From Nitratireductor kimnyeongensis (GTDB taxonomy: Bacteria; Pseudomonadota; Alphaproteobacteria; Rhizobiales; Rhizobiaceae): a stretch of 64,000 nt of DNA. Both the position numbers and the translations under genes were made by a program. Below, one piece after another: positions 27,735 through 38,865 of the stretch. The stretch spans positions 1,650,001 through 1,714,000 of the forward strand of contig NZ_CP078143.1 in the NCBI RefSeq assembly GCF_019891395.1, in the 5' to 3' direction. The stretch's first letter is position 1, and each line of letters opens with the position of its first letter. Under the pieces are notes generated by a model that was given only the letters and a program-made list of their open reading frames with translations, had not been told where the DNA came from and made no database searches.

Positions 27735-27870
27735 TATCAAGAGCCGCCGTGGTGGAGGGGAAACCACGGCGGCCATGCTTGAAACACCGCGGCAGCCCGG
27801 AGAGGGGGGATTAAGGCTGCCGCTATTTCGTCCGGGATAGGCGGGGGACGAGCCTAGGCCGAACCACGGC
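27735..27870 (-). ncRNA. Candidate small RNA with three C-rich hairpin loops
   Basis: The 334 bases between mur and polA contain no gene but three strong inverted repeats: 27743-27753 with 27763-27773 (11 pairs), 27789-27797 with 27815-27823 (9 pairs) and 27838-27842 with 27852-27856 (5 pairs). Read on the minus strand the loops are TTCCCCTCC, TTAATCCCCCCTCTCCG and TCGTCCCCC, all pyrimidine-rich and able to pair with ribosome-binding sites. That is the design of the anti-Shine-Dalgarno sRNA families of alphaproteobacteria (such as alpha-r7, alpha-r14 and the CcsR type); my recollection is that one of these lies beside polA in Sinorhizobium. A weak promoter (TTGAAT at 27917-27912, AT-rich region at 27898-27891) lies upstream. 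The hairpin nearest mur may also terminate mur. Confidence 0.5.
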
Positions 27871-28060
27871 GAAAATTGCCGCTGTCTGTTATTTTGTATT
27901 TGAACGTGGCTATTCAAGGGCGCGGACATTACATCTTCGTAACAAAGGCGTGATAGAAAGCGGTAGGTGGCGTTCGTCCATGTCAGCACACTTCACCGAA
28001 AGGCGCTGAACACCCCCTTTTCCATGGACAGGCGCACCCTGCCGCGCTACCCGTACAGCC

Positions 28061-30973
28061 ATGAAAAAAGGCGATCATCTTTTCCTCGTTGACGGCTCGG
28101 GCTACATCTTTCGCGCCTATCACGCACTGCCCCCGCTCACCCGCAAATCCGACGGCCTGCCGGTCGGTGCGGTGGCCGGCTTCTGCAACATGCTCTGGAA
28201 ACTGCTGCAGAACGCGCGTGATACGGATGTCGGCGTCACGCCGACCCATTTTGCAGTGATTTTCGACCACTCGTCGAAAACATTCCGCAACGATCTCTAT
28301 CCCGAATACAAAGCCAATCGCTCCGAACCACCTGAAGATCTGGTGCCGCAGTTCGGCCTGATCCGCGAAGCCACACAGGCATTCGACCTGCCTTGTATCG
28401 AAATGGCCGGCTTCGAGGCCGACGACCTGATCGCCACCTATGCCAGGCTTGCAAGCGAAGCAGGCGGAGAAACGACCATCATCTCCTCCGACAAGGATCT
28501 GATGCAGCTCGTCACCGATCAGGTTTCGATGTACGACCCGATGAAGGATCGGGAGATACGAGTGCCGGAGGTCATCGAGAAATGGGGCGTCCCGCCTGAA
28601 AAGATGATCGATCTCCAGGCGCTGACGGGCGATTCGGTGGACAACGTGCCCGGAGTACCCGGTATCGGTCCGAAAACAGCCGCGCAGTTGCTCGAAGAAT
28701 ATGGCGATCTCGATACACTGCTTTCGCGCGCAAATGAGATAAAACAGAACAAAAGACGCGAAAACCTGATCGAATTCGCCGAAAAGGCACGCATTTCCCG
28801 AGAATTGGTGAAGCTCAGGATCGACGTCCCTGTCGAGCACGGGATCGACACGTTCGAGCTTGCGCCACCGGACGGACCAAAGCTGATCGGCTTTCTGAAA
28901 GCGATGGAGTTCTCCACACTGACCCGCCGCGTGGCCGAGGCGACAGGAGCGGAAGTGGCGGAGATCGAAGCAGCTCATGTGGAGGTCGAAGCGGGTGAGA
29001 ACGCCCATGGCCCGGACCTTGACTCTGAATCCGATGCAAACACCGATGATACCGCGACACCTGCGAAGCTGGCCGCCAGCATCGCCGAGGCCGGATCGGC
29101 CCAGAAATTCGACCACGCGGGCTACGAATGCATTCGCGAACTGGACACACTGAAAAGCTGGATCGAGGAAGCCTATGAGACCGGGATCCTGGCTTTCGAC
29201 ACCGAGACAACCTCGCTCGACCCTATGCAAGCGGAATTGTGCGGCTTTTCCCTTGCCACCAAACCCGGCCGCGCCGCCTATATCCCGCTCAACCACAAGA
29301 GCGGCGACGGAGATCTCCTAGGTGGAGGGCTGATCGAACACCAGATACCGCAGAAGGACGCGCTGGAAGCAATCAAAGCCATCATGGCGGACCCAGCCGT
29401 TCTCAAGATCGGCCAGAACCTGAAATATGATTGGCTGCTGATGTTCCGCCTTGGCGTGGAAATCGTCGGTGTGGACGACACCATGCTCATCTCCTATGTG
29501 CTCGATGCCGGAACGGGCAGCCACGGCACAGTGAGTCATGGCATGGATGCGCTTTCCGAACGGTGGCTCGGCCATACCCCCATTCCCTACAAGGAGCTGA
29601 CAGGCACAGGCCGCAAGCAGGTCACCTTCGATATGGTCGATCTGGAGCGCGCCACCGCCTACGCCGCTGAAGATGCGGATATCACGCTCCGCCTCTGGCA
29701 GGTGCTGAAACCGCGTCTTGCTGCCGAAGGGCTTGTTTCCGTCTATGAGCGGCTGGAACGTCCCATGATCCCGGTAATCGGCCGCATGGAGCATCGCGGC
29801 GTTGCCGTCGACCGGCAGATTCTTTCGCGCCTTTCGGGCGATTTTGCCCAAACCGCGGCGGGCATCGAAGACGAGATCTACGAACTGGCCGGCGAACGCT
29901 TCACCATCGGCTCGCCCAAACAGCTTGGCGAGATCCTGTTCGGCAAGATGGGCCTCCCGGGCGGCAGCAAGACCAAGACCGGCCAATGGTCGACTTCGGC
30001 GCAGGTGCTCGAAGACCTCGCAGCCGCGGGCCATGAGCTCCCGCGCAAGATCGTCGACTGGCGCCAGGTCACCAAGCTCAAATCCACCTACACGGATGCG
30101 CTGCCAGGCTACATCAACCCCCAATCCAAGCGCGTGCACACCTCCTACGCGCTGGCGTCGACCACCACCGGACGACTCTCGTCCTCCGAACCAAATCTGC
30201 AGAACATTCCGATCCGCACCACGGAAGGCCGCAAGATCCGCACCGCCTTCGTGGCGCCTCAAGGTTCCAGGCTGATCTCCGCCGATTACAGCCAGATCGA
30301 GCTGCGTGTGCTTGCCCATGTGGCCGACATACCCGAACTCAAGAAGGCATTCGCCGACGGGTTAGACATTCACGCGATGACGGCCTCGGAGATGTTCGAT
30401 GTTCCGGTCGAAGGCATGCCACCGGAGGTGCGCCGGCGCGCCAAGGCTATCAATTTCGGAATCATCTACGGCATCTCCGCCTTTGGGCTGGCCAATCAAC
30501 TTGGCATCCCTCGCGAAGAGGCGAGCGCCTATATCAAACGCTATTTCGAGCGCTTTCCCGGCATCAAGGATTATATGGATTCCACCAAGGCCAAGGCCAA
30601 GGAATATGGCTATGTGGAGACGATTTTTGGCCGGCGCGCGCATTATCCAGAAATCCGCTCCTCAAACCCGCAATTGCGAGCCTTCAACGAACGTGCGGCA
30701 ATCAACGCGCCGATCCAGGGCTCGGCCGCCGACATCATTCGCCGCGCTATGGCGCGCATGGAAGACGCTCTTGCCGATGCCGGGCTTGAAGACGTGGAGA
30801 TGCTGCTTCAGGTCCATGACGAACTGATCTTCGAAGCGCCGGAAAGCAAGGTGGAAAAGGCCATCCCCGTCATCTGCGAGGTGATGGAGAATGCGGCATT
30901 CCCGGCACGTGCTCTCTCTGTTCCCCTTCAAGTGGAGGCGCGCGCCGCAAACAATTGGGACGAAGCGCACTGA
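28061..30973 (+). CDS. polA: DNA polymerase I
   Basis: The 970-residue enzyme has all three domains. Residues 1-300 are the 5'-3' exonuclease (VDGSGYIFRAYHALPPLT, FEADDLIATYA, GDSVDNVPGVPGIGPKTA). Residues about 350-570 are the 3'-5' exonuclease with intact acidic residues (AFDTETTSLDP, QNLKYDWLL, AAEDADITLRLW), so proofreading should work. Residues 600-970 are the polymerase (GRLSSSEPNLQNIPIR, ADYSQIELRVLAH, RRRAKAINFGIIYG, LQVHDELIFE). It functions in Okazaki fragment maturation and repair. A variable acidic linker around 310-345 separates the exonuclease domains. Confidence 0.97.
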   Translation: MKKGDHLFLVDGSGYIFRAYHALPPLTRKSDGLPVGAVAGFCNMLWKLLQNARDTDVGVTPTHFAVIFDHSSKTFRNDLYPEYKANRSEPPEDLVPQFGLIREATQAFDLPCIEMAGFEADDLIATYARLASEAGGETTIISSDKDLMQLVTDQVSMYDPMKDREIRVPEVIEKWGVPPEKMIDLQALTGDSVDNVPGVPGIGPKTAAQLLEEYGDLDTLLSRANEIKQNKRRENLIEFAEKARISRELVKLRIDVPVEHGIDTFELAPPDGPKLIGFLKAMEFSTLTRRVAEATGAEVAEIEAAHVEVEAGENAHGPDLDSESDANTDDTATPAKLAASIAEAGSAQKFDHAGYECIRELDTLKSWIEEAYETGILAFDTETTSLDPMQAELCGFSLATKPGRAAYIPLNHKSGDGDLLGGGLIEHQIPQKDALEAIKAIMADPAVLKIGQNLKYDWLLMFRLGVEIVGVDDTMLISYVLDAGTGSHGTVSHGMDALSERWLGHTPIPYKELTGTGRKQVTFDMVDLERATAYAAEDADITLRLWQVLKPRLAAEGLVSVYERLERPMIPVIGRMEHRGVAVDRQILSRLSGDFAQTAAGIEDEIYELAGERFTIGSPKQLGEILFGKMGLPGGSKTKTGQWSTSAQVLEDLAAAGHELPRKIVDWRQVTKLKSTYTDALPGYINPQSKRVHTSYALASTTTGRLSSSEPNLQNIPIRTTEGRKIRTAFVAPQGSRLISADYSQIELRVLAHVADIPELKKAFADGLDIHAMTASEMFDVPVEGMPPEVRRRAKAINFGIIYGISAFGLANQLGIPREEASAYIKRYFERFPGIKDYMDSTKAKAKEYGYVETIFGRRAHYPEIRSSNPQLRAFNERAAINAPIQGSAADIIRRAMARMEDALADAGLEDVEMLLQVHDELIFEAPESKVEKAIPVICEVMENAAFPARALSVPLQVEARAANNWDEAH

Positions 30974-30977
30974 GACC

Positions 30978-31604
30978 ATGACATTTTTGGGACTCGATCT
31001 AGCCGTCGTCGCCTCGTTCGCCCTGGCGTCGACGCTGATTGAGCTGACCCCCGGTCCCAACATGGCCTATCTGGCCCTGATTTCGGCGTCGGAGGGCCGC
31101 CGGGCGGGTTTTGCAACTGTCACCGGTGTCGCGCTCGGGCTCGGCATCGTCGGTGTTGTCGCGGCACTCGGCGTTGCACAGATCATCCAGGCATCCATAC
31201 TGCTCTATGAGGCTCTGCGCTGGGCAGGGATTCTGTTCCTGCTCTATCTCGCATGGGATGGGTGGCGGCAGGGCAGCGACGCGGTCTCGGCAGGCGACCG
31301 GCCGGACGAACAGCATTTTCTTCGCGGACTGGTCACCAATCTGCTCAATCCGAAAGCGGCCGTTTTCTACATCGCGGTGCTACCCACTTTCGTCAATCCC
31401 TCATTGCCGCTCACACCTCAAACCCTGTTTCTCACACTCATCTATGTGGGCATCGCCACACTGATTCACGGTCTGATTGTCGTATTGGCCAGCCGGCTAC
31501 AACCGTTTCTGACCGATCCGCGGCGCGAACGTATCGCGCGGCGTACGCTTTCCGCGCTGCTCGCGCTCGTCGCTCTTTGGTTCGGCTGGTCGACAGCCCG
31601 CTGA
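30978..31604 (+). CDS. LysE family amino-acid exporter
   Basis: A 208-residue inner-membrane protein with the LysE/RhtB pattern: SFALASTLIELTPGPNMAYLALISASEGRRAGFATVTGVALG at the N-terminus and FLRGLVTNLLNPKAAVFYIAVLPTFV in the middle, with about six hydrophobic helices. Proteins of this family export amino acids or homoserine lactones. It starts four bases after the polA stop, so it probably depends on polA transcription. A frame extending upstream lies within polA and is not the real start. Confidence 0.88.
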   Translation: MTFLGLDLAVVASFALASTLIELTPGPNMAYLALISASEGRRAGFATVTGVALGLGIVGVVAALGVAQIIQASILLYEALRWAGILFLLYLAWDGWRQGSDAVSAGDRPDEQHFLRGLVTNLLNPKAAVFYIAVLPTFVNPSLPLTPQTLFLTLIYVGIATLIHGLIVVLASRLQPFLTDPRRERIARRTLSALLALVALWFGWSTAR

Positions 31605-31610
31605 ATGTAC

Positions 31611-31633
31611 AAAACCCCGCTGTGGCAGCGGGG
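31611..31633. terminator. Bidirectional terminator between lysE-type gene and porin
   Basis: CCCCGCTG (31615-31622) and CAGCGGGG (31626-31633) form an 8-bp stem with a three-base loop. On the minus strand it is followed by TTTT, so it ends the porin transcript; on the plus strand by TCTCGTT. Confidence 0.75.
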
Positions 31634-31667
31634 TCTCGTTATCATTCAGCCGATTGTCTGGCTGTGC

Positions 31668-32507
31668 TCACCAGAGCTCGTAGCGCAGGCCAACCTTGAT
31701 TTCATGCATGGAAAGACCGTTGTCAGTCCCCTGGATGCCGGTTGCTCCGGCTCCTGCCGTGGCTGCATCCCAACCGAACATGTCACCACCATCGATATTG
31801 CGATAGCGATAGCCCAGATCGATCTTCATATTGTTGGAGAAGTCATAGGAAACGCCAGCCATCAGGGCATAGGTGAAGCGCCAGTCAGACTCACCGGAAT
31901 GCGTGGCTGTGCCCACCAGCGCCGGCGACGCACAGGCGCCACCCACACAGTATGAGCTGTTGGTCAGATCGTCCCAGCGGAGATAGGTGTAGCCAACGCC
32001 AGCACCCACATAAGGCGTGAAGCCGACAAAGGTGCCAAGATCAACATAGCCATTCAGAAGCATCGAATAGCCGGTTACCTCCGAAGAATCTTCTGACCGA
32101 CAGGTGGTGCCGGCCGGACTTCCGGGGCAGGGAGTGCCGCTTGAGGTAGAACCGTTGAAATCGGCCGAGAACCGATCCAGCGTCACATCGGCACGAAGCC
32201 AGTCGGTAAAGGAGTAGCCGGCACCAATGCCGAAGGTGAAGTTATCGGACAGCGAAACACTGTCGAATGAAGCTGACCCATAGCTGGCGCCGTCAAAGGT
32301 CCGATAGGTGAAGGGGTCCTTAGCCTCTGTCTTCAGCGAATAACCTATATCGCCGCGCAGATACCAGCCGCTACCAATCTCCACCGGCACCACATCCGGC
32401 GCCTGATCGATGATGATGGGTGGATCGTAGTCAGCGGCAGGCGCCGTGCCGATCGAAATCAGCGTCAGGCATACCGAGGAAGCAAACAGACGGGTGATGG
32501 TGCGCAT
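31668..32507 (-). CDS. Outer-membrane beta-barrel porin-like protein, Omp25/Omp31-type (paralogue 1)
   Basis: From ATG at 32507 (GGAG ribosome site) this is 279 residues with a signal peptide ending near APA-ADY, followed by a Pro-rich linker and GSGWYLRGDIGYS, the start of an eight-stranded barrel. The GAGYSFTDWLRADVTLDRF, GFTPYVGAGVGYTYLRWDDLTNSS and C-terminal VGLRYELW (terminal aromatic) elements are typical of rhizobial and Brucella small OMPs. It contains a surface loop with two cysteines (PCPGSPAGTTC). The neighbouring gene to the right is a clear paralogue. A perfect CtrA-type box lies 74 bases upstream. Confidence 0.85.
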   Translation of the reverse strand: MRTITRLFASSVCLTLISIGTAPAADYDPPIIIDQAPDVVPVEIGSGWYLRGDIGYSLKTEAKDPFTYRTFDGASYGSASFDSVSLSDNFTFGIGAGYSFTDWLRADVTLDRFSADFNGSTSSGTPCPGSPAGTTCRSEDSSEVTGYSMLLNGYVDLGTFVGFTPYVGAGVGYTYLRWDDLTNSSYCVGGACASPALVGTATHSGESDWRFTYALMAGVSYDFSNNMKIDLGYRYRNIDGGDMFGWDAATAGAGATGIQGTDNGLSMHEIKVGLRYELW

Positions 32508-32580
32508 AATCCGAACTCCGCGAAATGCGACGGATAAACGCTGCCCCCGCCGCTGTTGGAGATCATTGTTAACCATCCGG

Positions 32581-32596
32581 GTTAAGCTGAGGTTAA
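32581..32596 (-). promoter_or_regulatory. CtrA-type box upstream of porin paralogue 1
   Basis: On the minus strand the sequence is TTAACCTCAGCTTAAC, an exact TTAA-N7-TTAAC match to the CtrA consensus. It is 74 bases upstream of the porin start. A further TTAAC half-site is adjacent (32569-32573). Confidence 0.55.
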
Positions 32597-32636
32597 GGCT
32601 AATGCGGAGTTACCGCACTTGTTTATGCTACCCGCA

Positions 32637-32667
32637 AACAAAAACCGCCCGGCAGAGAGCCGGGCGG
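32637..32667 (-). terminator. Rho-independent terminator of porin paralogue 2
   Basis: CCGCCCGGC (32645-32653) and GCCGGGCGG (32659-32667) form a 9-bp stem with a five-base loop; on the minus strand it is followed by TTTTTGTTTG, immediately after the paralogue 2 gene. Confidence 0.85.
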
Positions 32668-32690
32668 TGTCAGAGGCCAAATGGCTGATT

Positions 32691-33554
32691 TTATTTGTAA
32701 ACCGGCGGTTCAAATGGGGGCGGATCGTAGCTGACCATCTGCGGCTGCGCGCAATTGGAACTGCCGCCGAACTGATACCGCAAGCCGGCACGTGCTTCGT
32801 GCACGTTGAAGCCATCGTCAAAACCGGGGGCAACGCCAGACGCATATTCAAACATGCGTCCGCCAGCCACACGCGTGAAACGATACCCCATGTCGAGATT
32901 GAGATTCTCGGTCAGACAGTAGGAGGTACCGGCCATCAGCGAGTAGGCGAAACGCCAGTTGCTTGATCCCTCGTGAACCGTCGTGCCGTCCGGCGTGGTG
33001 TTGGTCAGGTCGTCCCACATAATGTACGCGCCACCGATACCCGCACCGACGTAAGGCGTGAACCCGTAATAGGTGCCGAGATCGACATAGGCGTTGGCCA
33101 TCAGCAACCAGGCGCTGTAGGCCGAGGTGTCTGTGGAGACACAGGCGCCACCGCCCGCGCAAGTGCCTGAGGTGGAGCCGGAGAAGTCCGACTTGAACCA
33201 GTAATCCGCCGTCAGATCGGTGCGCAGATAGCGGTTGATCTGGTAACCGATACCAGCACCGAGGGACATGGCGCCTTTGAGATCGGTCGTGTCGAATGAG
33301 GCTGTTCCGCCGCGAAGGCCGCCCGGCGCGTCTCCATAGGTGATGTATTCGGTGCCACGCAGCTTCGACCAGTGGTAATCGAGGTCACCGCGGATATACC
33401 AGCCGCCGAAGGACGGGGCCGGACCTGGCTGAACCACCGGCGGCAGGGGTTCGGGAGCTTCGATGATCGGTGGCTCATACAGGTCCGCAGCATAGCCGGC
33501 GGTCGGAGCACTTAGCAGCAAGGCCGCCCCGAAGACCTTCATAGACTTCAACAT
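32691..33554 (-). CDS. Outer-membrane beta-barrel porin-like protein, Omp25/Omp31-type (paralogue 2)
   Basis: The 287-residue protein has a signal peptide ending at GYA-ADL, a proline-rich stretch (EAPEPLPPVVQPGPAPS), then FGGWYIRGDLDYHW and barrel strands in the same order as paralogue 1: GYQINRYLRTDLTADYWF, GFTPYVGAGIGGAYIMWDDLTNTT and ARAGLRYQFG. Unlike paralogue 1 it continues about 20 residues past the last barrel strand (SSNCAQPQMVSYDPPPFEPPVYK), a proline-rich tail that could touch peptidoglycan or other envelope parts. Start at 33554 was chosen for the signal peptide. It has its own terminator and promoter region, with a CtrA-type box 82 bases upstream. Confidence 0.85.
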   Translation of the reverse strand: MLKSMKVFGAALLLSAPTAGYAADLYEPPIIEAPEPLPPVVQPGPAPSFGGWYIRGDLDYHWSKLRGTEYITYGDAPGGLRGGTASFDTTDLKGAMSLGAGIGYQINRYLRTDLTADYWFKSDFSGSTSGTCAGGGACVSTDTSAYSAWLLMANAYVDLGTYYGFTPYVGAGIGGAYIMWDDLTNTTPDGTTVHEGSSNWRFAYSLMAGTSYCLTENLNLDMGYRFTRVAGGRMFEYASGVAPGFDDGFNVHEARAGLRYQFGGSSNCAQPQMVSYDPPPFEPPVYK

Positions 33555-33635
33555 AACATCCCATCCTTGGCGTTGCCGCGCCCCCCTGGGCACAGTGGCA
33601 AATTGGAACTCGACGGGAGTATTTGAGCAAAAAAG

Positions 33636-33651
33636 TTAAATACGCCTTAAC
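33636..33651 (+). promoter_or_regulatory. CtrA-type box upstream of porin paralogue 2
   Basis: TTAAATACGCCTTAAC is a perfect TTAA-N7-TTAAC site, 82 bases upstream of the porin start and in the opposite orientation to the gene; another TTAACC half-site follows nine bases later at 33660. CtrA sites work in either orientation. Confidence 0.55.
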
Positions 33652-33782
33652 CCTAAGCCTTAACCACGTTGACCATGCACGTTTTGCGGGAAGTGGCCGG
33701 TTCGGGAAGGCGCCATCCAATCTCTGCAAAACCAGAGAAAGTTCTTGTGCCAGCTTAGACAACCACGCGAGGTGCTTGAATG

Positions 33783-33809
33783 AAAAAAGCCGACGTTCAG
33801 GGCCGGCTT
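33783..33809 (-). terminator. Rho-independent terminator of glmM
   Basis: AAGCCG (33787-33792) pairs with CGGCTT (33804-33809); read on the minus strand the stem is followed by TTTTTTC. It lies just past the glmM stop. Confidence 0.8.
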
Positions 33810-33833
33810 CTCTGCTGTCTCTGTTCTGTCAAT

Positions 33834-35186
33834 TCAGGCCGCGTTCTTGGAGTCGGCAATCGCGTTGATAACGTCGTCGACCACGCTCTCAACCAGTGCC
33901 GGGTCGTCTGCCTCAGCCATCACGCGGATGAGCGGTTCAGTGCCGGACGGGCGGATAACAAGTCGCCCCTTGCCACCCAATCGGGCCTCGGCCTCGGCAA
34001 TGGCCGATTTGACCGGTGCAGATTCGAGCGGCTTGCCGCCGGAGATACGCACATTCTTCAAGAGTTGCGGAACCGGCTCAAACTTTTTGCAGACTTCGCT
34101 GGCCGGGCGGTTCTCGCGCTTGATGCAGGCAAGTACCTGCAGCGCCGCCACCAGCCCGTCGCCCGTGGTCGAGAAATCCGAGAGCACGACATGGCCCGAC
34201 TGCTCGCCGCCAACGTTCAGCCCATTGGCACGCATCCGCTCGACCACATAGCGGTCTCCCACCTTCACGCGGTGGAGATCGAGCTTCAGGTCCCCCATGA
34301 ATCGCTCCAGTCCAAGATTGGACATGACGGTTGCGACAACGCCGCCGCCCTGGAGCTTTCCAGCCTTGTGCCAGGATTGAGCGATCAGCGCCATGATCTG
34401 ATCACCATCGATCACCGTGCCATTCTCGTCGACGATCACGACACGGTCCGCGTCGCCATCGAGCGCAATGCCGATATCGGCCCGCACCTCATGAACCTTC
34501 TTGGCGAGGCCGAGCGGATGAGTGGAGCCACAATCTTCGTTGATGTTCACGCCGTTCGGCTCAACATTGATGGCAACGACTTCAGCGCCGAGTTCCCAAA
34601 GCACGGCAGGTGCCACCTTGTAGGCGGCGCCATTGGCGCAATCCACCACGATCCGGAGCCCGGAGAGAGACATTGAGCGCGGCAGGGTGCGCTTGGCAAA
34701 CTCGATATACCGATCATGGACGCCGTCGACACGCTTTGCGCGGCCCAACCCGCCATTGTCAGCGAGCGCCAACTCGACTTCCTTGTCGAGCATCGCCTCG
34801 ATACGGCCCTCGATCTTGTCCGACAGCTTATAGCCGTCCGGCCCGAAGAGCTTGATTCCGTTGTCGTAATAGGGATTGTGGGACGCTGAGATCATCACGC
34901 CGATATCGGCGCGCAGCGAACGCACAAGCATGGCTACCGCAGGCGTGGGTATCGGCCCCAGCAGAAACACGTCCATTCCGGCAGCACAGAATCCGGAAAC
35001 CAAAGCGTTTTCGATCATATAGCCGGAAAGCCGGGTATCCTTGCCGAGCACCACGCGGTGACGATGGCTCCCGTTCTGAAACGAAAGGCCTGCTGCCATG
35101 CCGACCTTCATAGCGATTTCGCCCGTCATCGGGAACCGGTTCGCACGTCCACGAATCCCGTCGGTACCAAAGTATTTTTTTGTCAT
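33834..35186 (-). CDS. glmM: Phosphoglucosamine mutase
   Basis: From ATG at 35186 the protein is 450 residues, the standard GlmM length. It begins [14 protein letters not shown], carries the phosphoserine loop [17 protein letters not shown] near residue 100, the Mg-binding DGDADR motif ([11 protein letters not shown]), the sugar-binding GGEQSGHVV and the phosphate-binding [12 protein letters not shown]. It converts glucosamine-6-phosphate to glucosamine-1-phosphate for UDP-GlcNAc and peptidoglycan. It is downstream of ftsH, as in other Rhizobiales, but separated by 285 bases including a terminator, so it has its own promoter. Confidence 0.96.
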   Translation of the reverse strand: MTKKYFGTDGIRGRANRFPMTGEIAMKVGMAAGLSFQNGSHRHRVVLGKDTRLSGYMIENALVSGFCAAGMDVFLLGPIPTPAVAMLVRSLRADIGVMISASHNPYYDNGIKLFGPDGYKLSDKIEGRIEAMLDKEVELALADNGGLGRAKRVDGVHDRYIEFAKRTLPRSMSLSGLRIVVDCANGAAYKVAPAVLWELGAEVVAINVEPNGVNINEDCGSTHPLGLAKKVHEVRADIGIALDGDADRVVIVDENGTVIDGDQIMALIAQSWHKAGKLQGGGVVATVMSNLGLERFMGDLKLDLHRVKVGDRYVVERMRANGLNVGGEQSGHVVLSDFSTTGDGLVAALQVLACIKRENRPASEVCKKFEPVPQLLKNVRISGGKPLESAPVKSAIAEAEARLGGKGRLVIRPSGTEPLIRVMAEADDPALVESVVDDVINAIADSKNAA

Positions 35187-35408
35187 TTTTCCCTTGCTGC
35201 CCGTCTGGCGCACTTTGTCTGGTTTTCTCGTCAAAGCGGCATCCCCCAGTCACTCTTTGCCATAAGAGCAGCACTCGTTTGCATCAAATTCTGTGAGGCA
35301 GTGTAACGCTTTTCGACTAAACGTCTGCTTGCGAATTATACTTAAGGTCCAATTAACAGAACAAACCTCCAGGGTTTGCCAACTAGCGTGTTGTGGAAGC
35401 AGCGCACG

Positions 35409-35438
35409 AAAAAAGCCGTGAAACGGAGTTCACGGCTT
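35409..35438 (-). terminator. Rho-independent terminator of ftsH
   Basis: AAGCCGTGAA (35413-35422) and TTCACGGCTT (35429-35438) make a 10-bp stem with a six-base loop, followed on the minus strand by a T run. It lies downstream of the ftsH stop. Confidence 0.88.
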
Positions 35439-35471
35439 TCCTCAGCAATGGCGTTCACGCAAGAAGCGGTC

Positions 35472-37412
<1,941 letters not shown>

Positions 37413-37557
37413 ATAAGTCCCGCATACTCGCCGTAGCCCGGCGATCGTCCGTTTTTCAATGGTCTGAATTAACATAGGGAGCCGGCGCTTTCTTGCCAAG
37501 CCGGAGCACGGCACCAGCTCACCTTTAGGTTAAGCTTCCTCTTTGAATGTGGTGCAC

Positions 37558-38865
37558 TCAAGGCAGCTGCAGAACAGTTTTTCCACCAAGCAGCCGTATA
37601 AGAGCCTGCGCCACGTCGATGTCGAAGGAGGGAAGCAGCTTTGCCCACGGAGCAGGCAGACACAGCCCCGTCTCCACATCCGCCCGCAGAGCCGCACCGA
37701 CGCAAACATCGCCGCGCCACAGGGCCGGCTCAGCAAATTGCGCTGCAAATTGAAGATCCTGCGGCAGAATAGCGTCTGCCTCGGGTAGATAATCGCGCGC
37801 TGCAACACCAAAAGGAGCGACATGCAGACCGTTGCCACCTGTGAGCCGGTAACGTCCATCCCAGAGCATATCCTGCGCAACGCACATTCTGGCAGGAAGG
37901 TTACGTCGTTCGCGATGAAGATAGACACCGCTCGAGCGACGATCGATCACGGTCCGCGACAATGTGGCGCAAAAGCCGTCGCGCAGTGCAGCAAGCACAC
38001 GCGCAGATGCCTTCTCCGCCGGCAGATGGGAAGCGCCTCCCACCATCGCTGAAAGAACCCGCAAGGCATAGAGCGCCGCCGCACCGTCCGCATCTTCCAC
38101 AAGAGCCGGATCGACACGGTAGAGCCCCGGCACCACACGGTGCACATGATCATCGATTAGCCGCGCCGCCCGCATTCCAAGCAAACGACGCTCGGTAGCG
38201 ACAGCGTCGGCTCCTGCAACGCCTCGTGTCACCAATTCAGGTGTCAGCGATCGGCGCACACGCACGCGTTCGTAGTTCATATCATCGTTGGTCGGATCAT
38301 CGATCCAGCGAATGTTCTGCTTCACGAGATAATTGCGGAGCTCAGCCCGCCCGCAGGCAAGCAATGGTCGCACAAACCAGATCCCGCTGGCGTGGAGTGA
38401 AGCCGGGGCGATGCCGGCCCCACCAAGCCCCGTCCCCCGCTCGCCGCGCATGGTTACGGTCTCGGCCTGATCGTCCCGTGTATGGCCCGTGAAGACAAGC
38501 CCTGCCCCGATTGAATGCGCAGCCTGCGCAAGAAGCTCCAACCGTGCCGTCCGAGCCACGGCGGATATGCCCGTCATCGGCTTCCCGCCGCGCCAGACCA
38601 TGGTTGAATGAGCGATGCCGCGGGAGGCGCAAAACGCGGCAACAAGGCGCGCTTCATCTGCGGCTTCCGCCCTCAGGTCATGATTGACTGTCACGGCTGC
38701 AAGAGCCGGAGCATCCGCCTGCGAATCCAGGAATTCTTGAAGAAGAAGAAGAAGGGCGAGGGAATCGCCACCGCCGGAAACCGCTGCAACAACACCATTG
38801 TGTCGGGAGAAAGCGATACCGCCGAAAAGCTGTCGCGGATCTGGCTGCATCACCGGGTTCAGCAA
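37558..38865 (-). CDS. tilS: tRNA(Ile)-lysidine synthase
   Basis: The 435-residue enzyme has the PP-loop SGGGDSLALLLLL near 31-43 and VNHDLRAEAADEA, both typical of TilS, plus GHTRDDQAETVTMR and PLLACGRAELRNYL. It attaches lysine to C34 of the AUA-reading tRNA-Ile, and is essential. It overlaps the end of cpoB by seven bases and precedes ftsH by 145 bases, a conserved order. The C-terminal half is less conserved. Confidence 0.92.
   Translation of the reverse strand: MLNPVMQPDPRQLFGGIAFSRHNGVVAAVSGGGDSLALLLLLQEFLDSQADAPALAAVTVNHDLRAEAADEARLVAAFCASRGIAHSTMVWRGGKPMTGISAVARTARLELLAQAAHSIGAGLVFTGHTRDDQAETVTMRGERGTGLGGAGIAPASLHASGIWFVRPLLACGRAELRNYLVKQNIRWIDDPTNDDMNYERVRVRRSLTPELVTRGVAGADAVATERRLLGMRAARLIDDHVHRVVPGLYRVDPALVEDADGAAALYALRVLSAMVGGASHLPAEKASARVLAALRDGFCATLSRTVIDRRSSGVYLHRERRNLPARMCVAQDMLWDGRYRLTGGNGLHVAPFGVAARDYLPEADAILPQDLQFAAQFAEPALWRGDVCVGAALRADVETGLCLPAPWAKLLPSFDIDVAQALIRLLGGKTVLQLP

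Noticed and set aside
27743..27773. Hairpin downstream of mur considered simply as the mur terminator
   Set aside because: On the plus strand it is not followed by a T run and its loop is G-rich; the minus-strand reading with C-rich loops in three neighbouring hairpins fits a small RNA better, so I listed that, though a terminator role is still possible.
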